The position numbers and the translations under genes were made by a program. From NCBI GenBank assembly GCA_031280645.1, contig JAITGL010000001.1:1-56021 (forward strand): a DNA stretch of 56,021 bases, in the 5' to 3' direction. Of the stretch, positions 16,600 through 25,478 are shown piece by piece (positions within the stretch are counted from its first letter, which is position 1; every line of letters starts with the position of its first letter). The notes below the pieces were generated by a model. That model was not told where the DNA came from. It did no database searches and saw nothing but the letters and a program-made list of their open reading frames with translations. The stretch comes from Tannerellaceae bacterium. Lineage in GTDB: Bacteria > Bacteroidota > Bacteroidia > Bacteroidales > Tannerellaceae.

Positions 16600-18639
16600 A
16601 TGAACGATAAGAAGACAATGAACAAAGCAGCCGATAATATAAGGATCCTTGCTGCATCAATGGTTGAAAAAGCCAAATCCGGGCATCCCGGAGGCGCAAT
16701 GGGAGGCGCCGATTTCATTAATGTATTATACTCGGAGTACTTAATTTACGATCCTGCCGATCCGGAATGGGAAGGTCGCGACCGCTTCTTCCTCGACCCC
16801 GGACATATGTCGCCGATGCTCTATGCCGCGCTTGCCTTAGCGGGAAAATTCACCACAGCCGAGCTTGCGGAGTTCCGCCAATGGGGCAGCCCCACGCCGG
16901 GACATCCCGAACGCGACCTTGCCCGCGGCATCGAGAACACATCGGGCCCTCTCGGACAAGGCCACACCTACGCCGTGGGAGCAGCCATCGCCGCCAAATT
17001 TCTCCAGGCCCGCCTGGGAGCCGAGGTTATAAACCCAACGATATACGCCTACCTTTCCGACGGAGGAGTGCAGGAAGAAATCTCGCAGGGAGCAGGACGT
17101 ATTGCCGGCACCCTGGGGCTCGACAATCTGATAGTATTTTACGATTCAAACAACATACAGCTTTCAACCCGCGTCGACGAAGTTACAATTGAAAACGTGG
17201 AGGCAAAGTACAAGGCCTGGGGCTGGCGCGTTATTGCCATAAACGGTAATGACGCCGACCAAATCCGCGCAGCCATATCCGAAGCCAAGGCCGAGAAGGA
17301 AAAGCCTACATTAATAATAGGTAACACAGTGATGGGCAAAGGCGCCGTTGCATCAGGCGGGGCCTCGTACGAAAACAAGGTGTCAACGCACGGACAGCCC
17401 CTTTCGGCGGCCGGAGCCTCGTATGCCGAAACCGTGTCGGCCTTAGGCGGCGATCCTTCTGATCCGTTCAAGATATTCCCCGAAGCGGAGGAGATATACG
17501 CCCGCAGGGCCAAGGAGCTTTCAGAGATTGTTGCGGCAAGGTACGCCTTGCGCGAAAGCTGGGCGGCAGCCAATCCCGACTTGGCAGCCAAGATGAAACT
17601 GTGGTTCGGCGGTTCTGCGCCGTTGATAAATTGGGAAGCGATTGAGCAGAAGCCGGGGCAGTCGACCCGCGCCGCCTCAGCAACCGTTCTGGGCGTCTTG
17701 GCATCGAATGTTGAGAACATGATATGCTCGTCGGCCGACTTGTCGAACTCCGATAAGACCGACGGGTTCCTGAAGAAGACACATTCGTTTGCCAAAGGCG
17801 ACTTCAGCGGCGCATTCTTCCAGGCCGGCGTTTCGGAGCTTACCATGGCTTGCATCTGCATCGGGATGGGGCTTCACGGCGGAGTGATAGCGGCCTGCGG
17901 CACCTTCTTCGTATTTTCCGACTATATGAAGCCGGCCGTGCGTATGGCGGCGCTGATGGAGGTGCCGGTGAAATTCATCTGGTCGCACGACGCATTCCGC
18001 GTGGGCGAAGACGGCCCAACCCACGAGCCTGTGGAGCAGGAAGCCCAGATCCGCCTAATGGAGAAACTGAAGAACCATAAGGGACACAACTCCATGCTCG
18101 TACTCCGCCCGGCCGACGTTACCGAAACAACCGTAGCCTGGAAACTTGCGATGGAGAACGCCTCAACCCCCACCGCCCTCATACTTTCCCGCCAGAATAT
18201 CGCCGACCTGCCCTCCTCATCCGGCAACCGCTATCGCGAAGCTCTGCAATCATCGCTCGGCGCCTATGTTCTGGAATGTAGCGACGCCGATCCGGATATC
18301 ACCCTCTTGGCGTCGGGATCAGAAGTATCAACGCTGGTTGAGGGAGCCGCCCAGCTCCGCGCCGACGGCATTAAAGTGCGCATCGTGTCGGCCCCGTCGG
18401 AAGGATTGTTCACCGTTCAGAACGAAGCTTACAGGGAATCGGTTTTGCCTCGCGGAGGCAATGTGTTCGGCCTCACGGCCGGATTGCCGGTTACTCTACA
18501 AGGATTGGCCGGAGCAAATTCGCTGGTTTGGGGGCTGGAGTCGTTTGGATTCTCGGCGCCGTATCAGGTTCTCGACGAGAAGCTCGGCTTTACGGGAACA
18601 AACGTATATAATCAGGTAAAGAAATTCTTAAACAAATGA
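16600..18639 (+). CDS. tkt: Transketolase
   Basis: The 679-residue TPP enzyme of the pentose phosphate pathway moves two-carbon units between sugar phosphates. Present are the N-terminal KAKSGHPGGAMGGAD, the TPP-binding region YLSDGGVQEEIS...DSNNIQLS (Ser in place of the usual first Gly), the pyrimidine-domain VKFIWSHDAFRVGEDGPTHEP and the C-terminal domain. Length is normal. pdxK follows after 13 bp, so they likely share a transcript. Confidence 0.96.
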   Translation: MNDKKTMNKAADNIRILAASMVEKAKSGHPGGAMGGADFINVLYSEYLIYDPADPEWEGRDRFFLDPGHMSPMLYAALALAGKFTTAELAEFRQWGSPTPGHPERDLARGIENTSGPLGQGHTYAVGAAIAAKFLQARLGAEVINPTIYAYLSDGGVQEEISQGAGRIAGTLGLDNLIVFYDSNNIQLSTRVDEVTIENVEAKYKAWGWRVIAINGNDADQIRAAISEAKAEKEKPTLIIGNTVMGKGAVASGGASYENKVSTHGQPLSAAGASYAETVSALGGDPSDPFKIFPEAEEIYARRAKELSEIVAARYALRESWAAANPDLAAKMKLWFGGSAPLINWEAIEQKPGQSTRAASATVLGVLASNVENMICSSADLSNSDKTDGFLKKTHSFAKGDFSGAFFQAGVSELTMACICIGMGLHGGVIAACGTFFVFSDYMKPAVRMAALMEVPVKFIWSHDAFRVGEDGPTHEPVEQEAQIRLMEKLKNHKGHNSMLVLRPADVTETTVAWKLAMENASTPTALILSRQNIADLPSSSGNRYREALQSSLGAYVLECSDADPDITLLASGSEVSTLVEGAAQLRADGIKVRIVSAPSEGLFTVQNEAYRESVLPRGGNVFGLTAGLPVTLQGLAGANSLVWGLESFGFSAPYQVLDEKLGFTGTNVYNQVKKFLNK

Positions 18640-18652
18640 ACACCGCAATAAA

Positions 18653-19513
18653 ATGAAAGAAAGTACATATCTCAAGCGGGTTGCAGCAATTCACGACCTG
18701 TCGGGATTCGGCAAATGTTCGCTCACGGTGGCCCTACCCATCCTGTCGGCCGCCGGCATCGAAACCAGCGCAATGCCCACAGCGCTGCTGTCAACGCATA
18801 CCGGAGGCATCTCCGGCTTTACATACCTCGATACAACCGGCGAGATGCGACCCTTTATGAATCACTGGCAATCGCTCAACATAAAGTTCAACGCCATTTA
18901 CAGCGGCTTCCTCGGCTCGTTTGAACAGCTCGACATCGTAAAAGACTTTATAGACATATTCGGCAATAACGACAACATCGTGCTTGTAGATCCCGTAATG
19001 GCCGACAACGGGGAACTTTACAAGATATTCTCGCCCGAATTTGCAGTTGGCATGAGAGACCTCTGCCGTAAGGCCGACATAATAGCGCCCAACATAACGG
19101 AAGCCTCGTTTCTGCTGGACCGCCCATACATCGCCGGCCCATACGCCAAGCCTTATATCGAAGAAATGCTCAACGACCTGAGCCTCCTCGGCCCGAAACA
19201 GATAGTACTCACCGGCGTTTACTTCGACAACGAGAGCCTGGGCGCCGCCGCCTACGACGCCGTAACCGGCAGCATCAACTACTCTCTCGTACCGAAAATA
19301 CCCGGATACTACCACGGAACCGGCGACGTATTCGCCAGCGTTTTACTGTCGGGTCTCGTCAACGGATTCACGCTCGATAAATCAACCGACATAGCCGTAA
19401 GATTCACGGCCGAAAGCATAAGGCGCACCTATGAGGCCGGAACAGATATCCGCTTCGGCGTTAACTTCGAGCAAACATTCCCGATGTTGCTGAAAGAACT
19501 TGAACTGGTATGA
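18653..19513 (+). CDS. pdxK: Pyridoxal/pyridoxamine kinase
   Basis: The 286-residue ribokinase-fold enzyme phosphorylates B6 vitamers to make PLP, the cofactor of IlvE and others (and functionally near TPP-dependent tkt). It has IHDLSGFGKCSLT at the start, LVDPVMADNG in the middle and the anion-hole motif GTGDVFASVLLSG. The stop overlaps the next start by 4 bp. Confidence 0.9.
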   Translation: MKESTYLKRVAAIHDLSGFGKCSLTVALPILSAAGIETSAMPTALLSTHTGGISGFTYLDTTGEMRPFMNHWQSLNIKFNAIYSGFLGSFEQLDIVKDFIDIFGNNDNIVLVDPVMADNGELYKIFSPEFAVGMRDLCRKADIIAPNITEASFLLDRPYIAGPYAKPYIEEMLNDLSLLGPKQIVLTGVYFDNESLGAAAYDAVTGSINYSLVPKIPGYYHGTGDVFASVLLSGLVNGFTLDKSTDIAVRFTAESIRRTYEAGTDIRFGVNFEQTFPMLLKELELV

Positions 19514-20670
19514 AACGCACCCTGCAATTCCTCGCCGCCGCCTGCGGCCTTTTGCTCATTGCGCACCTCGGCGGCTGCAAGCCCTCGTCGTTCCATGTTG
19601 AAGGAACGATTTCGGGAGCGGGAGGACAAACGCTGTATCTTGAGAACGTTGGAATATCGACGGTTAATATCATCGACTCCGTTAAGCTCAGCGCAACAGG
19701 GAAGTTTGCCTTCAATCAGCCCCGCCCGCAGTTCCCCGAATTTTACCGCCTGCGGCTCAATAACCAATGGATACATTTTGCCGTCGATTCAACCGAAACG
19801 CTAACCTTCACCGGCGATGCAGCCACGTTTGCCACATCATACTCAGCCGAAGGATCGGAAAACAATAAAGCCTTCAAAGAGATTACGCTCGCACAGCTCG
19901 ATGCCGAGCAAGCCGTAGCCAAGCTCCGCAAGGAACACGAAAGCAATCTTATACCCGACACGTCGTACGCCTCGCAGCTCAAGCAGATATCCGATGCGTA
20001 CAAAAAGATAGCGCTGCGGTATATATACTCGGCCCCAATGTCGACCGTAGCCTACTTCGCCCTGTTCCAGAAAGTAGACGGACTACTGTTCTTCGACCTC
20101 TACGACAAGAACGACTCCAAAGCGTTCGGAGCCGTAGCCACCAGCTTCGACCATTTTTATCCGAAAAGCATACGATCAATGCACCTCCACAACTTAGCCC
20201 TCCAGTCGATCAAGGTAATCCGGCAACAGAGAGCGCTGAGTGAAGAAAGTAACCTCAACATCGAGGAAATTAACTACCTCGACATCTCGCTGCCCAATAT
20301 CAAGGGCGCAACCACCGCCCTCTCATCCGTAGCCGAAGGCAAAACCATACTCGTAAACTTTACCGCGTATCAAACCGAATGGTCCCCATCCCTCAATATG
20401 GAACTCTCCGAAGTATACTTCAAGTACAAAGAACGAGGATTCGATATCTACCAGGTATCGCTCGACGCCGACAACCATTTCTGGATGAACGTATCCTCGC
20501 GACTACCATGGACATGCGTTCGAGACCCCGAATCCGTACACTCGCAAATAGCCGCGCTCTACAACGTAAGACAACTCCCCGCCCTCTTCCTGCTCGACAA
20601 AAAAGGAACAATGGTAAAAAGGATTGAAGAACTTGCAGCGCTCGACGCCGACATAAGAAAAGTACTTTAA
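19510..20670 (+). CDS. TlpA/DUF4369-type lipoprotein lacking the CXXC motif
   Basis: The 386-residue protein has a lipobox (HLGGC, C23), an N-terminal beta domain like DUF4369 (SFHVEGTISGAGGQTLYLEN, 27-46), a helical middle and a C-terminal thioredoxin fold (ILVNFTAYQTEWSPSLNMEL; VSLDADNHFWMN; LPALFLLDKKGTMV with the cis-proline). Where TlpA relatives have WCxxC this one reads TEWSPSL, so disulfide exchange is unlikely. It is probably periplasmic or outer-membrane anchored, with a binding or structural role. It is coupled to pdxK by an ATGA overlap. Confidence 0.8.
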   Translation: MKRTLQFLAAACGLLLIAHLGGCKPSSFHVEGTISGAGGQTLYLENVGISTVNIIDSVKLSATGKFAFNQPRPQFPEFYRLRLNNQWIHFAVDSTETLTFTGDAATFATSYSAEGSENNKAFKEITLAQLDAEQAVAKLRKEHESNLIPDTSYASQLKQISDAYKKIALRYIYSAPMSTVAYFALFQKVDGLLFFDLYDKNDSKAFGAVATSFDHFYPKSIRSMHLHNLALQSIKVIRQQRALSEESNLNIEEINYLDISLPNIKGATTALSSVAEGKTILVNFTAYQTEWSPSLNMELSEVYFKYKERGFDIYQVSLDADNHFWMNVSSRLPWTCVRDPESVHSQIAALYNVRQLPALFLLDKKGTMVKRIEELAALDADIRKVL

Positions 20671-20748
20671 CATTGCCCACCCATCCATCTCCATCACACA
20701 ATGAAAATTCTTTAAAGACCAATAGTAACTTATTAAATTAAAAACGTT

Positions 20749-22254
20749 ATGAACACAATTCTCAAACTCGCGAAGGCAATGGCAATAGTCATTGCCTCGT
20801 TGTTCGCAGCCGAAGCCTCCGCGCAAACCGGAAGCCAACCCACCTTCGCACAAGGAACCGACATAGGCAACCCAAAGCTAAAAGGCAGCCTTGAATACAC
20901 CCCCGCAACACGAACCTACGCCCTCGCCGGCGCCGGAACAAACATGTGGGCGCAAACCGACGAATTCTTCATGGCATGGAAGCAAGTAACAGGCAACTTT
21001 ACACTCTCCGCCAAAGCCGCATTTGAAGGAAAAGGAACCAACCCGCACCGCAAAATCGGACTCATCATCCGCGAATCGCTCGAAGCCAACTGCCGATACG
21101 CCGACATCGCCCTGCACGACGACGGGCTCGTATCACTACAATACCGCCCAACCGCAGGAGGCGAAACCAAAGAGATCGTGGCCGAACGAAAGCGCACCCC
21201 ATTCCTCACCCTCGAACGCAGCGGACGCAAGATCATAATGAAAGTAGCCAACGACAGCTTTACCAACGCCCCCTCCGGCGAAATCGAACTCGACCTCCCC
21301 GCAACATGCTACGTAGGCCTCTTTATCTGCTCGCACGAAGCCGACGTAGTCGAGAAAGCCCGGTTTAACGAAGTACAGTTCCAAGCCATAGCGCCGAGGC
21401 AGCCCAAAGTAACCAGCATACTCGAGATACTCGACATAACCACCGGCAAGCGAAGCGTCGTAAAAGAATTCCCATTCCTGATCGAAGCCCCCAACTGGAC
21501 CCCCAACGGACAATGGCTCGTATACAACAGCGGCGGACAACTCTACAAACTCCCGCCCGACGGGAAAAGCGAGCCACAGCAAATCAACACCGCATTCGTC
21601 ACCCGATGCAATAACGACCACGTAATCTCGGCCGACGGACGGCACATCGCCATAAGCGCCAGCCCCGTTGAAGGCGGAGGATCGCGAATCTACACGCTAC
21701 CGTTCGAGGGCGGAACGCCGCGCCTCATCACCCCCGCAGGCCCAAGCTACCTCCACGGCATCAGCCCCGACAACCGCTTCCTGGCCTACTGCGCCGACCG
21801 CAAAGGCAATTACGACATCTACGTAATACCCTTCGAGGGAGGAGCCGAAGCACGCCTCACAACCGCCGACGACCTCGACGACGGACCGGAATACTCGCCC
21901 GACGGCAAGCACATCTGGTTCAACTCCGTACGCTCCGGCCTCATGCAAGTGTGGCGGATGAACGCCGACGGATCCGAACAAACGCAAATGACCGCCGACG
22001 AAACCCGCAACTCATGGTTCCCACACATATCGCCCGACGGCAAGCAGGTAATATTCATCGCCTACGCAAAAGGCGACCTCAAGCCCAACGAACACCTGGC
22101 CAACAAAAACGTTGAACTACGCCTCATGCCCGCCGCCGGAGGCGAACCCAAAACCCTGGTAAAGCTCTTCGGCGGACAGGGCACCATCAACGTTAACTCG
22201 TGGGCCCCCGACAGCAAGCGGTTCGCCTTCGTAAGCTACCGGCTGGACGACTGA
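20749..22254 (+). CDS. Secreted TolB-like beta-propeller protein
   Basis: The 501-residue protein has a signal peptide ending EASAQ (about residue 25). Residues 30-220 form a beta-sandwich resembling DUF1349/concanavalin-like domains (FTLSAKAAFEGKGTNPHRKI). Residues 225-500 carry PD40/WD40-like blades with SPDGKHIWFNS, SPDGKQVIFIA and SPDNRFLAYCA. It is likely periplasmic or surface-exposed; the ligand is unknown. It is followed by a strong terminator. Confidence 0.8.
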   Translation: MNTILKLAKAMAIVIASLFAAEASAQTGSQPTFAQGTDIGNPKLKGSLEYTPATRTYALAGAGTNMWAQTDEFFMAWKQVTGNFTLSAKAAFEGKGTNPHRKIGLIIRESLEANCRYADIALHDDGLVSLQYRPTAGGETKEIVAERKRTPFLTLERSGRKIIMKVANDSFTNAPSGEIELDLPATCYVGLFICSHEADVVEKARFNEVQFQAIAPRQPKVTSILEILDITTGKRSVVKEFPFLIEAPNWTPNGQWLVYNSGGQLYKLPPDGKSEPQQINTAFVTRCNNDHVISADGRHIAISASPVEGGGSRIYTLPFEGGTPRLITPAGPSYLHGISPDNRFLAYCADRKGNYDIYVIPFEGGAEARLTTADDLDDGPEYSPDGKHIWFNSVRSGLMQVWRMNADGSEQTQMTADETRNSWFPHISPDGKQVIFIAYAKGDLKPNEHLANKNVELRLMPAAGGEPKTLVKLFGGQGTINVNSWAPDSKRFAFVSYRLDD

Positions 22255-22291
22255 TATTCCACTCCCCTCGTTAACCCGTTATAACCGGGCC

Positions 22292-22381
22292 GGGATTAAT
22301 CCGTACCCGAAAGATGGCATCGCAAGATGCGCCGGCATAATCGCCGCGCCGTTCTTTCCGGTACAGATTAATCCCTTTTTT
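22292..22381 (+). terminator. Terminator of the tkt-pdxK operon
   Basis: GGGATTAATCCGTACC (22292-22307) pairs with GGTACAGATTAATCCC (22360-22375) with one mismatch. TTTTTTATT follows directly. The long loop contains further GC-rich inverted bases. Confidence 0.8.
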
Positions 22382-22439
22382 ATTATGCGCCTTTACAGGC
22401 GATGAATTACTCCAAAACCGAAAAAATAACCCCGTTGTA

Positions 22440-22830
22440 TTCAATACAAAGTCGCCTGGCAGATGCAGGGACGTTTTGTTTTCGATACAAAACCTCCAGG
22501 CAAATGCAGGGACGTTTTGTCTTCAATACAAAGCCTCCCTGCAAATGCAGGAACGTTTTGTTTTCGACGCAAAGTCTCCCTGCAAATGCAGGAACGTTTT
22601 GTTTTCGACGCAAAGCCTCCCTGCAAATGCAGGAGCGTTTTGTTTTCGACGCAAAGCCTCCCTGCAAATGCAGGAACGTTTTGTCTTCGACGCAAAGTCT
22701 CCAGGCAAATGCAGGGACGTTTTGTCTTCGACGCAAAGTCTCCAGGCAAATGCAGGGACGTTTTGTCTTCGACGCAAAGCCGCCTGGCAAATGCAGGGAC
22801 GTTTTGTATTCAAAACAAAACCGCCCGGCC
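22440..22830. repeat. Nine tandem 41-bp repeats, family B
   Basis: ACGTTTTG or its one-base variant recurs at 22471, 22512, 22553, 22594, 22635, 22676, 22717, 22758 and 22799, a constant 41 bp. Each unit carries a palindrome CCTGCA-AA-TGCAGG (or the variant with AGGC) and a second inverted pair around TTTTGT/ACAAAA. All six frames stay mostly open, but 41 is not a multiple of 3, so a coding repeat would change frame from unit to unit. It sits between the convergent TolB-like and truA genes. Confidence 0.9.
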
Positions 22831-22838
22831 GGATTTTA

Positions 22839-23591
22839 TCAAATAAATATGTATTCGGGATAAGCGATGTCGGCCAGGAATAAGCCTTGAGCCGGCGCCG
22901 AGCTGCCCGCCGCGCCCCGGTTGCGAGCCTCGATTATCGCCCGGAACCCATCCGGGCTCAGCTTGCCGCGGCCTGCGATGAGGAGGGTTCCGACAATGGC
23001 GCGAACCATGTTGCGCAGGAAGCGGTCGGCTGTAATGGAAAATTGAAGGAGGGTGGGAGATTGCAACGTCCAAACGGCAGACGATACGCGGCAAAGGTTG
23101 GTGCGCGCGTCGGTGTGGAGCTTGCTGAAGCTGGTGAAATCGGAACAGGATGCGAGAAGCGAGGCGGCGGCGTTCATGGCTTCAACGTTGAGGGGGCCAT
23201 GGACGCGGCAGGCCTGGGCGCGGAGGAAGGGCGACTTGCCGAGCGTTACGTAGTAGTGATAGGTGCGCGAAATGGCGCTGAAGCGGGCGTGGGCGTCGGG
23301 GGTAACGGGCGCGATGCGGGTAACGGCAATGTCGGGCGGCAGCAGCCCGTTGAGGCGGTCGGCAAAACGGGCAAGGGAGGCGGAGGGGATGGAGGCGTCG
23401 AAGTGGGCCGTCATCATGCGGGCGTGAACGCCGGCGTCGGTGCGCCCGGCTCCAACGATGGGCGTCGGGAGGCGGAAGATGGTTGACAGGGCTTCTTCTA
23501 CCTTTTGCTGAACGGAGACGCCGTTGGGCTGACGCTGCCAGCCGCAATAGGCGCCTCCGTCGTACGATAAATACAGGAAGTGGCGGCTCAC
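22839..23591 (-). CDS. truA: tRNA pseudouridine(38-40) synthase
   Basis: The enzyme isomerises uridines at tRNA positions 38-40. It has YDGGAYCGWQRQPNGVSVQ, the catalytic aspartate in GAGRTDAGVHA and the later FLRNMVRAIVGTLL. I place the start at GTG 23591, where GTGA overlaps the stop of the upstream GH127 gene, giving 250 residues; an ATG at 23615 would add eight residues and overlap further. Its place at the end of a carbohydrate operon is unexpected and probably reflects readthrough. Confidence 0.92.
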   Translation of the reverse strand: MSRHFLYLSYDGGAYCGWQRQPNGVSVQQKVEEALSTIFRLPTPIVGAGRTDAGVHARMMTAHFDASIPSASLARFADRLNGLLPPDIAVTRIAPVTPDAHARFSAISRTYHYYVTLGKSPFLRAQACRVHGPLNVEAMNAAASLLASCSDFTSFSKLHTDARTNLCRVSSAVWTLQSPTLLQFSITADRFLRNMVRAIVGTLLIAGRGKLSPDGFRAIIEARNRGAAGSSAPAQGLFLADIAYPEYIFI

Positions 23592-25462
23592 TCGTCGCCG
23601 CGGTAGTCTATCCACACTTTCATCCGTCCGGCCTGGCGGTTATCCCAGGCGTAGTACGGAACGAGGCTGGCTTCGCCCGATCCGGATAGGGCTCGAACGA
23701 TGGTTGCGCCGTTCAGCGCAGAGTCGGCAACGGCAAGGTCGAACTTTGTGGCGGACGATATGGTCAGGCTGTCGTACCGGCCGGGATTGTCGACTTCTTC
23801 GGCGCAGTAAACGAGCGGTCCTCGCTGCACGGCGCGCTTGCCGAGGTTGGCCGTAACGCGGGGGTCGGCCTCTACCGTTTCGACCGGCATATCCATCGCG
23901 AGGCTGATACGGTCGCCGGCCTGCCATGCCCGGGAGATAACGGCGTAGCCTTTGTCGACTTCGGGCGATACCTGGGAGCCGTTCACCTCGATGGTCCAGG
24001 CGTTGCACCAGGATGGGATGCGGAGCCGTATTTCCCTGGCGACAGCCGGCGGCGTTGAGAGTATTTCGAGCTCTACGGCGCCGTTCCACGGGTAGCGGGT
24101 TGACTGGCGGAGCCGTACAGGGCGGCCGTCGACGTTGATTGTTGCCGTGTTGCCCATATAAAGGTGCACCCATATTGCTTGGCGGGACGTTCCGTAAACG
24201 TATCCTCCCACCGAGGGCAGGAAGCGCGACATCTGGCTTGGGCAGCAGGCGCATCCGTACCATTCCTGGCGGTGGTGACGCCCGTCGGATTCGAGCGGGT
24301 TAACGTAGAAGAAGCGGTCGCCCTTGAGGGATATTCCGGCGAGGGCGCCGTTGTACATTGACCGTTCGAGGATGTCGACGTACTTGGCGTTGCCGGTGAG
24401 GCGGTTCATGCGCGCGTTCCAGTATACCATTCCTACGGAGGCGCATGTTTCGCAGTATGCTTCGCGGTTGGGGAGGTCGTAATCGCTGGTGAAGCCTTCG
24501 TTGTGCCGCGATGATCCGATGCCTCCGGTTACGTACATGTTTCGCAGTGCAACGTCGTCCCAAAGGCGATCGAGGGCGGCGATGTATCCGCTGTCGCGTT
24601 TTTGGGCGGCTACGTCGGCCATTCCGCAGTAGAGGTACATGCAGCGCACGGCGTGGCCGGCGATGTCGGTCATTTCGCGCACGGGCCGGTCGTCTTGATA
24701 GTATGCCGGATCCCATTTGCCTTCGCCTCCGGTTGTTCCGTGCCCGTGTCCGCGCTCGTCGAGCAGCCATGCGGCCATGTCGAGGTACTTGGGTTGCCTG
24801 GTGGCGCGGCTGAGCTTAACGAGGGCGAGTTCTATCTCTTCGTGTCCGGGCACCCAATGTCGTTTGCCGGGGCCGAAGGTGTTCATTATATGGTCGGCCA
24901 TTCGTGCGGAGGCGTCGAGCAGCTTGCGCTTGCCGGTGGCTTGATGGTATGCTACGGCGGCTTCTATCATGTGCCCGGCGCAATACATTTCGTGCTTGTC
25001 CATGTTGGTCCATCGCTGTTCGAGGCCTGTGAGGGCGTAGTAGGTGTTGATGTAGCCGTCGGGTTGCTGCGCTGCGGCAATCTTGTCGATCCATTCGTCG
25101 GCCTTTTGTTCGAGGGCTTGGTCGGGGTGGTTGATTAGCGAGCAGGCAATTCCTTCGAGGGCTTTGTACACGTCTGAATCGTCGAAGAATATTCCCGAAT
25201 GTTGGCCCTGGCCGAGCGCTGCGAGCTCGAAATTGCGTATGCGGCCTGTTTGGTTTTCAATCTGGTCGATACATACGGCTAAGGTTGTCGAGGCGTGACG
25301 GTCGAGGCGCGGGCTCCAGAACTCGTCGTTAACGCTAACCTGCGAGAAGTCTACCGCATCCATGCGCATCAGCGAGCGCTCGCTGCAGGACGGGGCGGCG
25401 GCGAGGGCGATTAGGAGGATGATGAAGGCGGCGGCGGGATTATTGGGGTATTTCCGTTTCAT
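23588..25462 (-). CDS. GH127 (DUF1680) glycosidase, beta-L-arabinofuranosidase type
   Basis: The 624-residue protein has a lipoprotein-like leader (AAAPSC, C26) and then an (alpha/alpha)6 barrel with family motifs MYVTGGIGSSRHNEGF, REAYCETCASVGMVYWN (332-349) and WYGCACCPSQ (401-410). E322 fits the acid/base position, and E338, C340, C406 and C407 fit the zinc-cysteine site described for the family, with one cysteine as nucleophile. It probably removes L-arabinofuranose or a related sugar from plant glycans outside the cytoplasm. It lies 16 bp after the symporter gene. Confidence 0.88.
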   Translation of the reverse strand: MKRKYPNNPAAAFIILLIALAAAPSCSERSLMRMDAVDFSQVSVNDEFWSPRLDRHASTTLAVCIDQIENQTGRIRNFELAALGQGQHSGIFFDDSDVYKALEGIACSLINHPDQALEQKADEWIDKIAAAQQPDGYINTYYALTGLEQRWTNMDKHEMYCAGHMIEAAVAYHQATGKRKLLDASARMADHIMNTFGPGKRHWVPGHEEIELALVKLSRATRQPKYLDMAAWLLDERGHGHGTTGGEGKWDPAYYQDDRPVREMTDIAGHAVRCMYLYCGMADVAAQKRDSGYIAALDRLWDDVALRNMYVTGGIGSSRHNEGFTSDYDLPNREAYCETCASVGMVYWNARMNRLTGNAKYVDILERSMYNGALAGISLKGDRFFYVNPLESDGRHHRQEWYGCACCPSQMSRFLPSVGGYVYGTSRQAIWVHLYMGNTATINVDGRPVRLRQSTRYPWNGAVELEILSTPPAVAREIRLRIPSWCNAWTIEVNGSQVSPEVDKGYAVISRAWQAGDRISLAMDMPVETVEADPRVTANLGKRAVQRGPLVYCAEEVDNPGRYDSLTISSATKFDLAVADSALNGATIVRALSGSGEASLVPYYAWDNRQAGRMKVWIDYRGDE

Positions 25463-25478
25463 ATTGCAGTTTCATTTA

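Noticed and set aside
22402..22883. Long open frames on both strands in the 41-bp array
   Set aside because: They are by-products of a repeat without stop codons. The unit length is not a multiple of 3 and no start signal or known protein is seen.
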